Position numbers and translations under genes: made by a program
Notes under the pieces: generated by a model
Told to the model about the DNA's origin: nothing
What the model saw: only the letters and a program-made list of their open reading frames with translations
Database searches by the model: none
Assembly: GCA_039804165.1 (NCBI GenBank)
Contig: JBDRZZ010000011.1
Location: 1-52,992 of the forward strand
DNA from: a candidate division WOR-3 bacterium
GTDB taxonomy: Bacteria > Hydrothermota > UBA3072
Direction of reading: 5' to 3'
Length of the DNA stretch: 52,992 nt
Shown here: piece by piece, positions 23,373-32,576 of the stretch
Layout: every line of letters begins with the position of its first letter
Position numbering within the stretch: position 1 is the stretch's first letter

Positions 23373-24134
23373 TTATAGGAATTTTTTTTCTAAGAACAGA
23401 ATAAACAATGGGAAAAGAGCATAAATCATAAATAAGAAATCTTTCCAAGATAAACGGAATTCTCTAAGAGTTATCCTCTTCTCTCCAACCTGATAAGCCT
23501 TTGCGTGAAGTGCAAGGGCTAAAGTTTCTGCTTTTCTAATAGAAGAATGAATAATGGGGAAGATCAAAGAAATGAGATTTTTATTAATTCTAATATTTCC
23601 GAATCTTGCTTTTTGAGCAAGGATAATTCTTTTCCCTTCTTGGAACATAAAAGGGACAAAGCGTAATGTAAAAATCATAATCATGGGAAAGTCTCTTAAG
23701 GTTTTAGACTTTAAGCGAGAAAAAAACGGAGAAAGGCTATCTGCAAGGTCAATCGGAGAAGTAGTAAGCCCTACAAATGTAGAAGAGAAGATGAGAAGGG
23801 TTATTCTTAAAGAATAAAAAAAACCTTTTTGTAAGCCTTCTAATGTTGCATTTAAAAAGCCTAACTTAAGAAGGATTTTTCCAGGGGTTAAGAAAAGATG
23901 GAATAAGAAAGTTATGAGAATTAATCCAAAGAGAGGGAGAAAATTCTTTAAGAGTTTTTTTATTGGAAGTTTTGAGAAAGAAAAAGGAAAAATTATAAAT
24001 AGAAGAAGTAAAAAGTAACTATAGATATTTTTTAAAAGCAAAATAAAGATAAAAGTGGAGAAGGCAAAGAATAATTTACTCCTTGGATCAAGAGAATGAA
24101 TGATGGAATTTTTAGGATAATAAGCAAAATTCAC
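23373..24134 (-). CDS. ecfT: Energy-coupling factor transporter transmembrane protein EcfT
   Basis: This 253-residue membrane protein has the N-terminal HSLDPRSKLFFAFSTFIFIL signature and several hydrophobic helices. Cytoplasmic coupling regions include ALALHAKAYQVGEKR, close to the Ala-Arg-Gly-like coupling helices of EcfT. EcfT joins two ATPases to a vitamin-binding S component. Neither EcfA nor an S component is encoded in this window. The start overlaps the pyrG stop by 4 nt, so it is co-expressed with CTP synthase. The predicted 5S promoter begins just after its stop. Confidence 0.85.
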   Translation of the reverse strand: MNFAYYPKNSIIHSLDPRSKLFFAFSTFIFILLLKNIYSYFLLLLFIIFPFSFSKLPIKKLLKNFLPLFGLILITFLFHLFLTPGKILLKLGFLNATLEGLQKGFFYSLRITLLIFSSTFVGLTTSPIDLADSLSPFFSRLKSKTLRDFPMIMIFTLRFVPFMFQEGKRIILAQKARFGNIRINKNLISLIFPIIHSSIRKAETLALALHAKAYQVGEKRITLREFRLSWKDFLFMIYALFPLFILFLEKKFL

Positions 24135-25840
24135 TTATAATTAATAATGCTTTTTAAAAAACCTAAAAAAAGAGGAGCAGGATTTTCAAGACGTGATTTA
24201 AATTCTGGATGAGATTGGGTGGCAATAAAAAAGGGATGATTTGGAAGTTCCATAAATTCCATTAAAGGTTTGCCACAAGCTGGACGATGAAAACCACTAA
24301 AAATAATGCCTGCTTTTTCAAAAGCTTCTATATACTCAGGATTAACTTCGTATCTATGACGATGACGTTCAAGAACAACAGGTTCTCCTTTATCTAGGAT
24401 TCCAAGTCTAAAAGGTTCTTTTATTTCCTTTATTTTCTCTTCATCTGCCTTTAATCTTCCAGTTTTTTCATACCATTCAAGGACCTTTGTTCCTCTTTTT
24501 AATTGTGCTGCATAAGCCCCCAATCTCATAGTTCCACCTATTTTTTTCTCTCCAATGAGTTCAGCTTGTTTTTCGAGATAATCAATGACTTTATGAGATG
24601 CATTAGGATCGGCTTCTCTCGTATTTGCATTGGTTAGTCCCATTACATTTCTTGCGTACTCCACTAAGGCAAGTTGCATACCAAGACATAACCCAAGATA
24701 GGGAATCTTCTTTTCTCTGGCATATCTAATACTTTCAATTTTCCCTTCAAAACCAGCTTCACCAAATCCTCCAGGAACTATTATTCCCTCAACATCATTA
24801 AGGCAATCAGTTCCTTCTTTTTCTATCTCTTTAGAATCAATCCATTTAATATCCACTCCTATCTTATCTTGTGCTCCTGCATCTATTAGAGCCCTTGAAA
24901 CCGAAATATAGGAATCCTTAAGAGAAAACTTTCCTATATCAAGATATTTACACACCATAGCAACTTTTACCTTTACTTTTGGATTCATAATTCCTTCTAC
25001 CAATTGTTTCCATTTACTCCAGTCAGGTTTTTTCCTTGGGGAGAGCATTAATTTATCAAGCAATTTTTTCCCTAAGTTTTCCTTTTCAAAATTTAAGGGA
25101 ACTTCATATATACAGTCAGTATCAGGAGCAGATATAACATAATCGGCTTCTATATTAGCGTAAGTTTCGATCTTTTTTCTTCTAACGTCATCAAGAGGGG
25201 TTTTTGCTCTACAGAGGATAATATCTGGCCATATTCCGTGTTCAGAAAGTTGCCTTATTGCCTGTTGCGTGGGCTTTGTTTTCATTTCATCAATATGAGA
25301 AGGAATGGGAAGGTAGGAAAGCATAACGATTGCTAAATTCTCTTTACCAATCATTCTTATAAGGCTTCTTACAGCAAAAAGATAAGGCATATTCTCGTAG
25401 TCTCCTATTGTACCCCCTATCTCTATAATACTTACTTCAAACCCTTCAGAGGCTTTTTTTATTCTCCTTATGATTTCATCTGGGATGTGGGGAATAAATT
25501 GGACTGTTTGTCCTAAGTATTCTCCAGCGCGTTCTTTTTCTATTACACTTTTGTAAATTTGTCCTGTGGTAATGTTGTTTTCTTTTGGTATGTCTTTACA
25601 GAGAAATCTTTCGTAGTTGCCAAGATCTTGGTCAATTTCCCCTCCATCATCTGTGACCCAAACTTCTCCATGTTCGGTTGGTCTTAACGTTCCAGCATCG
25701 TAATTTATATATGGATCTATCTTAATAGCGGTGGTCGAATATCCGTAATTCTCTATTATTTTTCCAATAGAGGAGGTGGCGATTCCTTTTCCAATTCCGC
25801 TTAGAACCCCTCCTACTATTACTATATATTTAGAAGCCAT
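24131..25840 (-). CDS. pyrG: CTP synthase
   Basis: This 569-residue enzyme makes CTP from UTP, ATP and glutamine. The N-terminal synthase domain shows GGVLSGIGKGIATSSIGKII, KIDPYINYDAGTLRPTEHGE and VWVTDDGGEIDQDLGNYERF. The C-terminal glutamine amidotransferase has the nucleophile region YLGLCLGMQLALVEYARN and the catalytic His-Glu in SHPEFKSR. The length is slightly above the usual 535-550. It lies 5 nt after rpsA and overlaps ecfT, in the cmk-to-ecfT operon, giving that operon both ends of CTP metabolism (cmk and pyrG). Confidence 0.98.
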   Translation of the reverse strand: MASKYIVIVGGVLSGIGKGIATSSIGKIIENYGYSTTAIKIDPYINYDAGTLRPTEHGEVWVTDDGGEIDQDLGNYERFLCKDIPKENNITTGQIYKSVIEKERAGEYLGQTVQFIPHIPDEIIRRIKKASEGFEVSIIEIGGTIGDYENMPYLFAVRSLIRMIGKENLAIVMLSYLPIPSHIDEMKTKPTQQAIRQLSEHGIWPDIILCRAKTPLDDVRRKKIETYANIEADYVISAPDTDCIYEVPLNFEKENLGKKLLDKLMLSPRKKPDWSKWKQLVEGIMNPKVKVKVAMVCKYLDIGKFSLKDSYISVSRALIDAGAQDKIGVDIKWIDSKEIEKEGTDCLNDVEGIIVPGGFGEAGFEGKIESIRYAREKKIPYLGLCLGMQLALVEYARNVMGLTNANTREADPNASHKVIDYLEKQAELIGEKKIGGTMRLGAYAAQLKRGTKVLEWYEKTGRLKADEEKIKEIKEPFRLGILDKGEPVVLERHRHRYEVNPEYIEAFEKAGIIFSGFHRPACGKPLMEFMELPNHPFFIATQSHPEFKSRLENPAPLFLGFLKSIINYK

Positions 25841-25845
25841 TTATC

Positions 25846-27582
25846 TTATGATTTTTCTTCCCCTTCCTTTAGTTCTTCTTTCTGAATAGATTCCTTAGAG
25901 GTTAGCTCTTGAGAGGCGTTTTCTTGAGTTTCTATTTTTTTCTCTTCCTCTTTAATTTTTTCATATTTCATTTGTTGTTCTTTTAGATACTCTCTTTCTG
26001 AGAGAATTATATTTCTTCTTTCTAAGTCTATTTCTATAACTTTTAATTTCAGCTTATCCCCAAGAGAATATCCTTCTTCAGGTTTTTTTATTCCTTTTTT
26101 ACCAAGATGAGAAAATGGGACAAATCCTTTTAATCCTTTACCAAGAGAAACGACAATTCCTTTTGGCAGTATCTCAAACACAGTTCCAATTATGTTGCTA
26201 TCAACAGGATACTTCTCGGCAAAGATTGTTAATGGGTCATCTTTTAGTTGCTTTAACCCAAGAGAAATACGTCTTTCTTTTACATCTAACGAAAGCACCT
26301 TACACTTTATAATTTCTCCTTTTTCAAGGACATCTCTTGGGTGATTAATCCTCTGTGTCCAAGACATATCAGATATATGGAGAAGACCTTCAACTCCTTC
26401 TTCTAATTGAATAAACGCACCAAAAGAAGTAAGGTTTGTAACTTTTCCTTTAATTATTGAACCTACAGGATACTTTTCCGGAACTTTTTCCCAAGGATCA
26501 GGCATAGCTTGCCGGAGACCTAAAGATATTTTTCTTGCTTTTTCATCCACTTCTAACACTATTGCTTCTACTTCTTCTCCAATTTTCATTAATTCTGAAG
26601 GATGTTTTATATGTCTTGTCCAGGACATCTCGGAAATATGAATAAGACCCTCGATTCCTGATTCAAGCTCAATAAATGCCCCATAGTCTGTGATTGAAAC
26701 AACTTTGCCTTTCACTTGTTTCCCAATCTGATAACGTTCGCTTATATTTTTCCAAGGATCAGGTGTGAGTTGTTTTAATCCTAAGGATATCCTCTTGGAA
26801 TCTTTATCCACTTCTTTAACCATTACTTTGATTTTATCTCCAATTGAAAGAATTTCTGAAGGGTGGTTTATTCTTCTCCAAGACATATCTGTTATATGAA
26901 GTAAGCCGTCTATTCCTCCATTTAACTCAATAAAAGCTCCAAATTCGGTGATATTTTTAACAGTTCCTTCTACAACGTCTCCTTCTTTTGTTTTTTCTAA
27001 GAATTCTAATATTTTTGCTTCTTGTTCTTCGCTTAGAATTACTTTTCTTGAGACCACTATATTTCTTCTTTTAAAGTTTACCTTTATTATTCTTACTTGA
27101 AATTTATCTCCAATGTTTACATCGACTTCCTTTGCAGGTTTTAAATCAATTTGGGAGCCAGGTAGAAAAGCTTCTGTTCCGAAAACTTTTACCATAAGTC
27201 CGCCTTTAACTCTTCTTACAACTTCACATTCTACAGGGTTTCCTTCTTTATAAGCTTCTTTAATTTGATCCCAGCTTTTTATAAAGTCTGCTTTCTTTTT
27301 AGAGATTGTTGCAAGCCCTTGATGTCCGCCTACATCTTCTAGATAAACATCTATAACATCACCTACAGAAAACTCGGACTTAGATTCAGAATCAAAATCT
27401 TCAATAGGAATAACACCTTCAGATTTAAGCCCCACATTCACCAAAACTTCTTTGTCTGTAATCTTGACAATCTTTCCTTTAACTACACCTGAGTCTGGGA
27501 AACTTTTTTCTGTGTATTCTTCTAAAAGTTTAGCTGCTTCTTTTTCACTTATAGGTTCAATTATGCTTAGTTCATCGCTCAT
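25846..27582 (-). CDS. rpsA: 30S ribosomal protein S1
   Basis: This 578-residue protein contains six S1/OB-fold repeats. Four similar ones are marked by the phrases GAFIELNGGIDGLLHITDMS, GAFIELESGIEGLIHISEMS and GAFIQLEEGVEGLLHISDMS, and a later GIVVSLGKGLKGFVPFSHL. Each is followed by the spacing phrase KISLGLRQ..PDPW or similar. S1 binds mRNA on the 30S subunit and helps initiation. The acidic, lysine-rich tail is normal. The start overlaps the ispH end by 11 nt; in some clostridia ispH and rpsA are fused, here they are separate but coupled. Confidence 0.97.
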   Translation of the reverse strand: MSDELSIIEPISEKEAAKLLEEYTEKSFPDSGVVKGKIVKITDKEVLVNVGLKSEGVIPIEDFDSESKSEFSVGDVIDVYLEDVGGHQGLATISKKKADFIKSWDQIKEAYKEGNPVECEVVRRVKGGLMVKVFGTEAFLPGSQIDLKPAKEVDVNIGDKFQVRIIKVNFKRRNIVVSRKVILSEEQEAKILEFLEKTKEGDVVEGTVKNITEFGAFIELNGGIDGLLHITDMSWRRINHPSEILSIGDKIKVMVKEVDKDSKRISLGLKQLTPDPWKNISERYQIGKQVKGKVVSITDYGAFIELESGIEGLIHISEMSWTRHIKHPSELMKIGEEVEAIVLEVDEKARKISLGLRQAMPDPWEKVPEKYPVGSIIKGKVTNLTSFGAFIQLEEGVEGLLHISDMSWTQRINHPRDVLEKGEIIKCKVLSLDVKERRISLGLKQLKDDPLTIFAEKYPVDSNIIGTVFEILPKGIVVSLGKGLKGFVPFSHLGKKGIKKPEEGYSLGDKLKLKVIEIDLERRNIILSEREYLKEQQMKYEKIKEEEKKIETQENASQELTSKESIQKEELKEGEEKS

Positions 27583-28435
27583 TTAATACCCTCTCCTTAT
27601 TTTTAATTTTTGTTAGTTTTTTAACTACATCTTTAATAATCCACTCAGGGGTTGAAGCTCCAGATGCGACACCTACCTTTCTTACATCGGTAAACCAATC
27701 TTCTTTTATTTCTTTTGCTTCTTCTATGTGGTATGTTACGCAACCTTCTTCTTTTGCAATGGAAACAAGCCTTGAGGTGTTAGCGCTTTTTTTGCCACCT
27801 ATTATTATCATAACATCAGAGTTTTTGGCAAGCTTTCTAACTTCTTCTTGCCTTTTGCTTGTTACATCACAAATTGTGTTGAAAACTCTAAGTTCTGAAA
27901 TTTTTGGTAAGATAAATTCTACGACTTTCCTCAAAGAATCTTTACTTTGAGTTGTTTGAACAACCAAACCTACTTTTCTATTTTTGAACTCTAAATCTTT
28001 AATAAAAATAGGATCTATAACTTGAGCTTTACCTTTTGTTCCTGCTATTATACTTATTACTTCTGGATGTTCTTTTTCTCCTATAATGAAAGTTTCATAA
28101 CCTTCTTTAACAAGTTGTTTGGCTCTTTCTTGAGCCTTTTTTACAAGAGGACAAGTTGCATCTATTTCTTTTAGATTCTTTTCTTTTATTTTGTTTATAA
28201 CCTCTGGACTAATTCCGTGCGATCTAATTATAACGTATCCTGAATCTATCTCAGAAAAGTCATTAGCAGGTATTATCCCTTCTTCTTCTAATTTTTTAAC
28301 AACCTGAGGATTATGGATTATTGGACCAAGAGTCCAGACTTTTTCTTTTGTGCTTTTTCTGATTCCCCTGGCTATTTTTATAGCCCTTTTTACTCCAAAA
28401 CAAAATCCCATATTTTTTGCTAATTTTATCTCCAT
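27572..28435 (-). CDS. ispH: 4-hydroxy-3-methylbut-2-enyl diphosphate reductase
   Basis: This 287-residue [4Fe-4S] enzyme catalyses the last step of the MEP isoprenoid pathway. The three cluster cysteines are in GFCFGVKRA, DATCPLVKKAQ and NTICDVTSKRQ. Substrate-site blocks GPIIHNPQVV, RSHGISPEV, GEKEHPEV, TTQSKDS and SGASTPEWII are all present. The ATG shares one base with the plsC stop (TAATG). Its Fe-S cluster requires an assembly system, and the minimal sufBC genes earlier in this window would serve. Confidence 0.97.
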   Translation of the reverse strand: MEIKLAKNMGFCFGVKRAIKIARGIRKSTKEKVWTLGPIIHNPQVVKKLEEEGIIPANDFSEIDSGYVIIRSHGISPEVINKIKEKNLKEIDATCPLVKKAQERAKQLVKEGYETFIIGEKEHPEVISIIAGTKGKAQVIDPIFIKDLEFKNRKVGLVVQTTQSKDSLRKVVEFILPKISELRVFNTICDVTSKRQEEVRKLAKNSDVMIIIGGKKSANTSRLVSIAKEEGCVTYHIEEAKEIKEDWFTDVRKVGVASGASTPEWIIKDVVKKLTKIKNKERVLNER

Positions 28436-29037
28436 TACATCAAACTCTTTATTTCTTCCATTGTTTTTTCTGATAATGTTTTCGAATTCTTTATAGTAGG
28501 TTTTTCTTTGTCTGGATAAATAGGTTTTCCAAATTTTACAAAAAGAGGGCTTTTCCGTAGGAAATGATTTAACATTGATTCATGGGTTCCAATAATTAAA
28601 GTAGGGACAATAGGGGCACCTGTTTTTATTGAAAGGTATCCCACGCCTGGCTCTGGAGGAAGAAATTCGTTTGTGAGGGATCTCCTTCCTTCAGGGAAAA
28701 CTATTACTGCTTCACCATTTTTTAATAAGTTTATAAATTTCTTCATAACTTCAACCCCAGGTTTTTCTGTATCTACCGGAATCGCATTTACACTCTTTAG
28801 GACTGCCGAGACTGTTTTATTTATAAAGAGGCCCTTTTTTGCGAGGAAGTAAACCGGTCGGAAATTGATCACAGAGCCTATAATTGGAGGGTCGTAATTT
28901 GAGCGATGGTTAGGAGCAATTATTAATCCTCCTTTTCTTGGAACATTATTTAATCCTTCTACTTTTAGACCAAGAATTATTTTGAAAAACCAATAAAATA
29001 AAGGGCGTCCTATTTTATAAGGAAGAGAAGCCTTCAT
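28435..29037 (-). CDS. plsC: 1-acyl-glycerol-3-phosphate acyltransferase
   Basis: This 200-residue membrane-associated acyltransferase has the catalytic HX4D motif in PNHRSNYDPP, the acceptor-binding FPEGRRS and the PIVPTLIIGT block. It adds the second acyl chain to lysophosphatidic acid. It overlaps cmk upstream by 23 nt and ispH downstream by 1 nt. The cmk-plsC-ispH-rpsA order is found in many bacteria. Confidence 0.94.
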   Translation of the reverse strand: MKASLPYKIGRPLFYWFFKIILGLKVEGLNNVPRKGGLIIAPNHRSNYDPPIIGSVINFRPVYFLAKKGLFINKTVSAVLKSVNAIPVDTEKPGVEVMKKFINLLKNGEAVIVFPEGRRSLTNEFLPPEPGVGYLSIKTGAPIVPTLIIGTHESMLNHFLRKSPLFVKFGKPIYPDKEKPTIKNSKTLSEKTMEEIKSLM

Positions 29038-29686
29038 TAATCTTTTTTATCTCTGAAATCACAATGTTTACTTGCTCTTCAATGGTGAGAGAACTTGTGT
29101 CAAGGAAAAGAGCATCCGAAGCTCTCTTTAGAGGGCTTTCTTTTCTTGTGGAATCGTGATGATCTCTCCTTTTTAAATCTTCTTTTACTTTTTCTAAATT
29201 ATTTAAACCTTCCTGTTGCTTTCTTCTTTCTGCTCTAACATTTATATCGGCATCCATATAAAATTTTATATTAGCATCCGGGAAGACCACAGTTCCAATA
29301 TCTCTACCTTCAACTATTGCATTTTTATCGTTAACTATCTTTCGTTGAATCTCCACTAACTGTCTTCTTACCTCTTTTATTTTTGAAATAGGAGTTACAG
29401 CTTTGTTTATTTCTTCTGTTCTTAATTTTTCTGTTACGTCTTCTCCGTTAACTATTGTTCTTTGCTCACCATTTAAATTTTTAATCTCAATTTTCAAATT
29501 GTCTAAACTCTGGATGACCTCTCTTTCATTTTTGGGGTCTATACCCCTCTTTAAAACAAAGTAAGCTACTGCTCTATAGGTTGCTCCAGTATCAAGATAT
29601 AGCCAACCCAAGCGCCTTGATACCTCTTTTGCTGTGGTTGTTTTTCCTGAACCTGCTGTTCCATCAATTGCAACAACAAACCCCAT
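29015..29686 (-). CDS. cmk: Cytidylate kinase
   Basis: This 223-residue NMP kinase phosphorylates CMP and dCMP. The P-loop is IDGTAGSGKTTTAKEVSRRL, followed by LYLDTGATYRAVAYFVLKRG. The nucleotide-binding EGRDIGTVVFPDANIKFYMD and the lid region RRDHHDSTRKESPLKRA are typical. It is the first gene of the operon. Its ATG lies 16 nt after the -10 box and has no Shine-Dalgarno site, so it probably has a very short leader. Confidence 0.97.
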   Translation of the reverse strand: MGFVVAIDGTAGSGKTTTAKEVSRRLGWLYLDTGATYRAVAYFVLKRGIDPKNEREVIQSLDNLKIEIKNLNGEQRTIVNGEDVTEKLRTEEINKAVTPISKIKEVRRQLVEIQRKIVNDKNAIVEGRDIGTVVFPDANIKFYMDADINVRAERRKQQEGLNNLEKVKEDLKRRDHHDSTRKESPLKRASDALFLDTSSLTIEEQVNIVISEIKKINEGFSSL

Positions 29687-29702
29687 AGATTTTTATTATA
29701 CT

Positions 29703-29730
29703 ACTATATAAAAAAAATTCAAGATGTCAA
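29703..29730 (-). promoter_or_regulatory. Predicted promoter of the cmk-ecfT operon
   Basis: Minus-strand TTGACA (29725-29730), 16 nt, TATAGT (29703-29708), 16 nt before the cmk ATG. It faces away from the lpd promoter 45 nt to the right. Confidence 0.7.
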
Positions 29731-29774
29731 GTTGCCAATTTTGGAAATCTGGAAGAGAGGGGTTCAATAAGCCC

Positions 29775-29801
29775 TTGACTTTTGAAGGGCAATGTTATAA
29801 T
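29775..29801 (+). promoter_or_regulatory. Predicted promoter of the lpd-wzc operon
   Basis: TTGACT (29775-29780), 15 nt, TATAAT (29796-29801). The lpd ATG begins 10 nt later, so the leader is only a few bases long. Upstream in-frame codons starting at 29782 lie inside the promoter and cannot be translated from this start. Confidence 0.7.
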
Positions 29802-29811
29802 TTCTTCAATA

Positions 29812-31113
29812 ATGCGAATAGGAATCATTGGTGGTGGGCCTAGTGGATATAGTTTTGCTCTTAAAGTAGCAGATAATAATGAGGTTTTTTTGTTTGAAAA
29901 GGAGGAGGTGGGTGGAGTTTGTTTGAATAAAGGTTGTATTCCAACAAAGTCTCTCATTTCTTCAGTAGAAATTTATGAAATGGTCAAGTCATACCAGAAA
30001 AAACCAAATTGGAGGAAAATTCAAGAAAGCAAAGATTTGGCGATTAAAAGAGGGCTTTTAGGGATTAAATCTTTATTGAAGGAAAAGAAGGTAAAAGTTA
30101 TAAAAAAGGAAGCAAGACTGAAAGATGACAGAAAAATAGAAGTAGATGGTGAAACTTTTAGTTTTGATAAGGTTGTTCTCGCTACAGGTTCTAAACCAAT
30201 TCCACCTCCTTTTCCTATCCAAGGAGAATTTTGGGATAGCACGGATGCTCTTAATGCAAAGGAATTGCCAGAATCATTAGCGATAATAGGGGCTGGATTT
30301 GTAGGAATAGAATTAAGCTATATTTTTTCTTCTTTGGGTTGTAAAGTTCAGGTTATAGAGAAAGAAGCTGAAATCTTACCAGGGGAAGATGTAGAATTTA
30401 CAAAAATTTTGAGAAAAAGTCTTATAAGAAAGGGTATTGAGTTTCATTTGTCTTCAGAAGTTTTAGAGGTTAAAAAAGAGAATGAAAAATTTAATGTTTT
30501 TTTTAAAGAGAAAGGGAAAAATAAAGATATAATAGTTGAGAAAGTTATTGTGTGTATTGGAAGGATTCCAAATATCGAAGGTATTCCAGAAGAAATTGTA
30601 GAAAAAGATAGAGTGAAAGTGAATGAATTTTTGGAGACAGAAATTGAAAATGTTTATGCTATTGGAGATTGTATTGGAGGTTATCTTTTAGCTCACTCTG
30701 CGTTTAAAGAAGCTGAGATTTTGGCGGAGAACATTCTTGGAAGGAAAGTTAGAAAAGATAATTATGTAATACCAAAAGTCCTTTATACAAAGCCAGAGTT
30801 TGCATCAGTTGGTTTTTCGGAAAAAGAGACCTTAAAGGAGAATTATAAAATTTCAAAATTACCCTTTGCTTCAAATGGAAGAGCAATAGCGGAAGGGAAA
30901 ACCTCAGGTTATGTTAAGATCATTCATTCTGGAAATGGTGAAATATTGGGAGGAGTTATAATTGGGGAGAGGGCTTCAGAGCTAATTTCTATTTTGAGTC
31001 TTGCAATTATTAATAAATTAGGGTTAAAGGAACTTTCGGAATGTGTTTTTCCTCATCCTACATTTTCTGAAATTATAAGAGATGTTTCTTCTATAGCTTT
31101 AGCGGATCAATGA
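29812..31113 (+). CDS. lpd: Dihydrolipoamide dehydrogenase family flavoprotein
   Basis: This 433-residue FAD/NAD-dependent disulfide oxidoreductase has the FAD-binding MRIGIIGGGPSGYSFALKVA, the redox disulfide GGVCLNKGCIPTK, the NAD-binding AIIGAGFVGIELSYIF and VYAIGDCIGGYLLAHSA. The C-terminal catalytic segment is CVFPHPTFSEIIRD (His-Pro). No lipoyl-enzyme subunits are nearby, so the partner complex (pyruvate dehydrogenase, glycine cleavage or other) is unknown. The length is a little short of the usual 460-470. It heads an eight-gene operon with 4-nt overlaps to the RNase gene. Confidence 0.92.
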   Translation: MRIGIIGGGPSGYSFALKVADNNEVFLFEKEEVGGVCLNKGCIPTKSLISSVEIYEMVKSYQKKPNWRKIQESKDLAIKRGLLGIKSLLKEKKVKVIKKEARLKDDRKIEVDGETFSFDKVVLATGSKPIPPPFPIQGEFWDSTDALNAKELPESLAIIGAGFVGIELSYIFSSLGCKVQVIEKEAEILPGEDVEFTKILRKSLIRKGIEFHLSSEVLEVKKENEKFNVFFKEKGKNKDIIVEKVIVCIGRIPNIEGIPEEIVEKDRVKVNEFLETEIENVYAIGDCIGGYLLAHSAFKEAEILAENILGRKVRKDNYVIPKVLYTKPEFASVGFSEKETLKENYKISKLPFASNGRAIAEGKTSGYVKIIHSGNGEILGGVIIGERASELISILSLAIINKLGLKELSECVFPHPTFSEIIRDVSSIALADQ

Positions 31114-32576
31114 ATGGAGAAAAGCAAATAATTCTTAATGTAAGAAGAGATGATGTAAGAGTTGCCGTTCGGGAGAATGGAGAGTTGATTGAGTTTTATA
31201 TAGAAAGAGGGGATATAATTTATTCTCCCGGGACAATTATAAAAGGAAAGATAATTGGTCTTAGAAAGGAATTAAATGGGATTTTTGTGGATATAGGAGA
31301 TGATACTGCAGGCTTTTTGCCGATGAATGATTATTATCTTTCTTTTCCTGAAAAAAGAGGAAAAGAAGGGAATTCCGAAGTTATTGTTCAAGTAAAGAAA
31401 GAACCTTATGGGACAAAAGGTGCAAGACTTACGACATTTATAGGGATTCCCGGAAGGTATCTTGTGCTTATGCCTTCTAAGAAAGTCTTTGGGGTTTCTA
31501 GAAAGATAAGGAATAAAGTTGTTAGAGAGAGATTGAAGGAGATTGCGAGAAAATTACATGAGGATAAGATGGGAATTATTATTAGGACAGCTTCTTATAA
31601 CGAAGATATAGAAGTGTTGAAAAGAGATTATTTGGAATTGAAAGGAATTTGGGAGAAAATTTTAGAAGAAAGCAAGAAAGTATCTGCCCCTTTTATTTTA
31701 TGGAAAGATGAAGAGTTACCTATAAGAATTGTAAGGGACTTGTTAGATGATTCAATTTCAGAGGTTATCGTGGATTCGGAGGAAGCTTTTGAAAAAATAA
31801 TAAAGTATCTAAAAAAGAAGAGTTCTCCTTTTCTAGAAAGAGTAAAGTTATATAAAAATCCAACACCAATTTTTAATTACTATAAGATTGAACAAGAGCT
31901 TCGCTCTATCTTTAGGAGAAAGGTCTATCTTAAGAGTGGAGGGTATATTGTAATTGATGAGACAGAAGCTCTAACAGTTTTTGATGTAAATACAGGTTCT
32001 TATCGTGGGAGAGAAACAACAGAGGAGATGATATTTAAGACAAATTGCGAGGCTGCTATTGAGATAGCGAGGCAATTAAATCTAAGAGACATAGGAGGCA
32101 TAATTATAATAGACTTCATAGATATGCAAAAAGAAGAGAACCAAGAAGCTTTGCTGGAATTGTTCAGGAAGCAATTGAAAAGAAGTAAGGCAAGGTATAG
32201 GCTTGCCCCTAAGCTTTCTCCTAATGGACTTCTTGAGATGACAAGGGAGAGAGTTAGAGAGAATATAGCTAAAAAGTTTGTTGAGCCTTGTCCTTATTGT
32301 ATAGGTAAGGGTTATGCGTTGAGTGCTCCATACCTATTTTCAAGATTTACTAGTTGGCTTGAGAAAAAGGGAAGTTCTTTATCGAATGCAAAATTGCGTA
32401 TAATTGCAAATCCTAAAGTGGCAATTTATTTTGAAAATGAAGGGAAAAATACCCTTGATTATTCCTGCAAGAAAAATAATATGCATATAGAATTTGTTTA
32501 TAATGAGAATAGCCCTTTAGAATTTGTAGAAGTTATTACTTATAATAATGGAGAAGTTATAAGAGAAGAAATATGA
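31110..32576 (+). CDS. rng: Ribonuclease G (RNase E/G family)
   Basis: This 488-residue endoribonuclease of RNase G size has no long RNase E tail. An S1 domain near the N-terminus contains GKIIGLRKELNGIFVDIGDD and TAGFLPMNDY. The catalytic metal site has VFDVNTGSYRG and IIIIDFIDMQ. The zinc-link motif CPYCIGKGY follows, and MTRERVRENIAK is the usual late block. It matures rRNA and starts mRNA decay. It overlaps lpd and the TPR gene by 4 nt each. Confidence 0.95.
   Translation: MNGEKQIILNVRRDDVRVAVRENGELIEFYIERGDIIYSPGTIIKGKIIGLRKELNGIFVDIGDDTAGFLPMNDYYLSFPEKRGKEGNSEVIVQVKKEPYGTKGARLTTFIGIPGRYLVLMPSKKVFGVSRKIRNKVVRERLKEIARKLHEDKMGIIIRTASYNEDIEVLKRDYLELKGIWEKILEESKKVSAPFILWKDEELPIRIVRDLLDDSISEVIVDSEEAFEKIIKYLKKKSSPFLERVKLYKNPTPIFNYYKIEQELRSIFRRKVYLKSGGYIVIDETEALTVFDVNTGSYRGRETTEEMIFKTNCEAAIEIARQLNLRDIGGIIIIDFIDMQKEENQEALLELFRKQLKRSKARYRLAPKLSPNGLLEMTRERVRENIAKKFVEPCPYCIGKGYALSAPYLFSRFTSWLEKKGSSLSNAKLRIIANPKVAIYFENEGKNTLDYSCKKNNMHIEFVYNENSPLEFVEVITYNNGEVIREEI

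Noticed and set aside
23230-23448. A 72-codon minus-strand reading frame
   Set aside because: It covers the 5S rRNA gene, its promoter and the end of ecfT and has no ribosome site.
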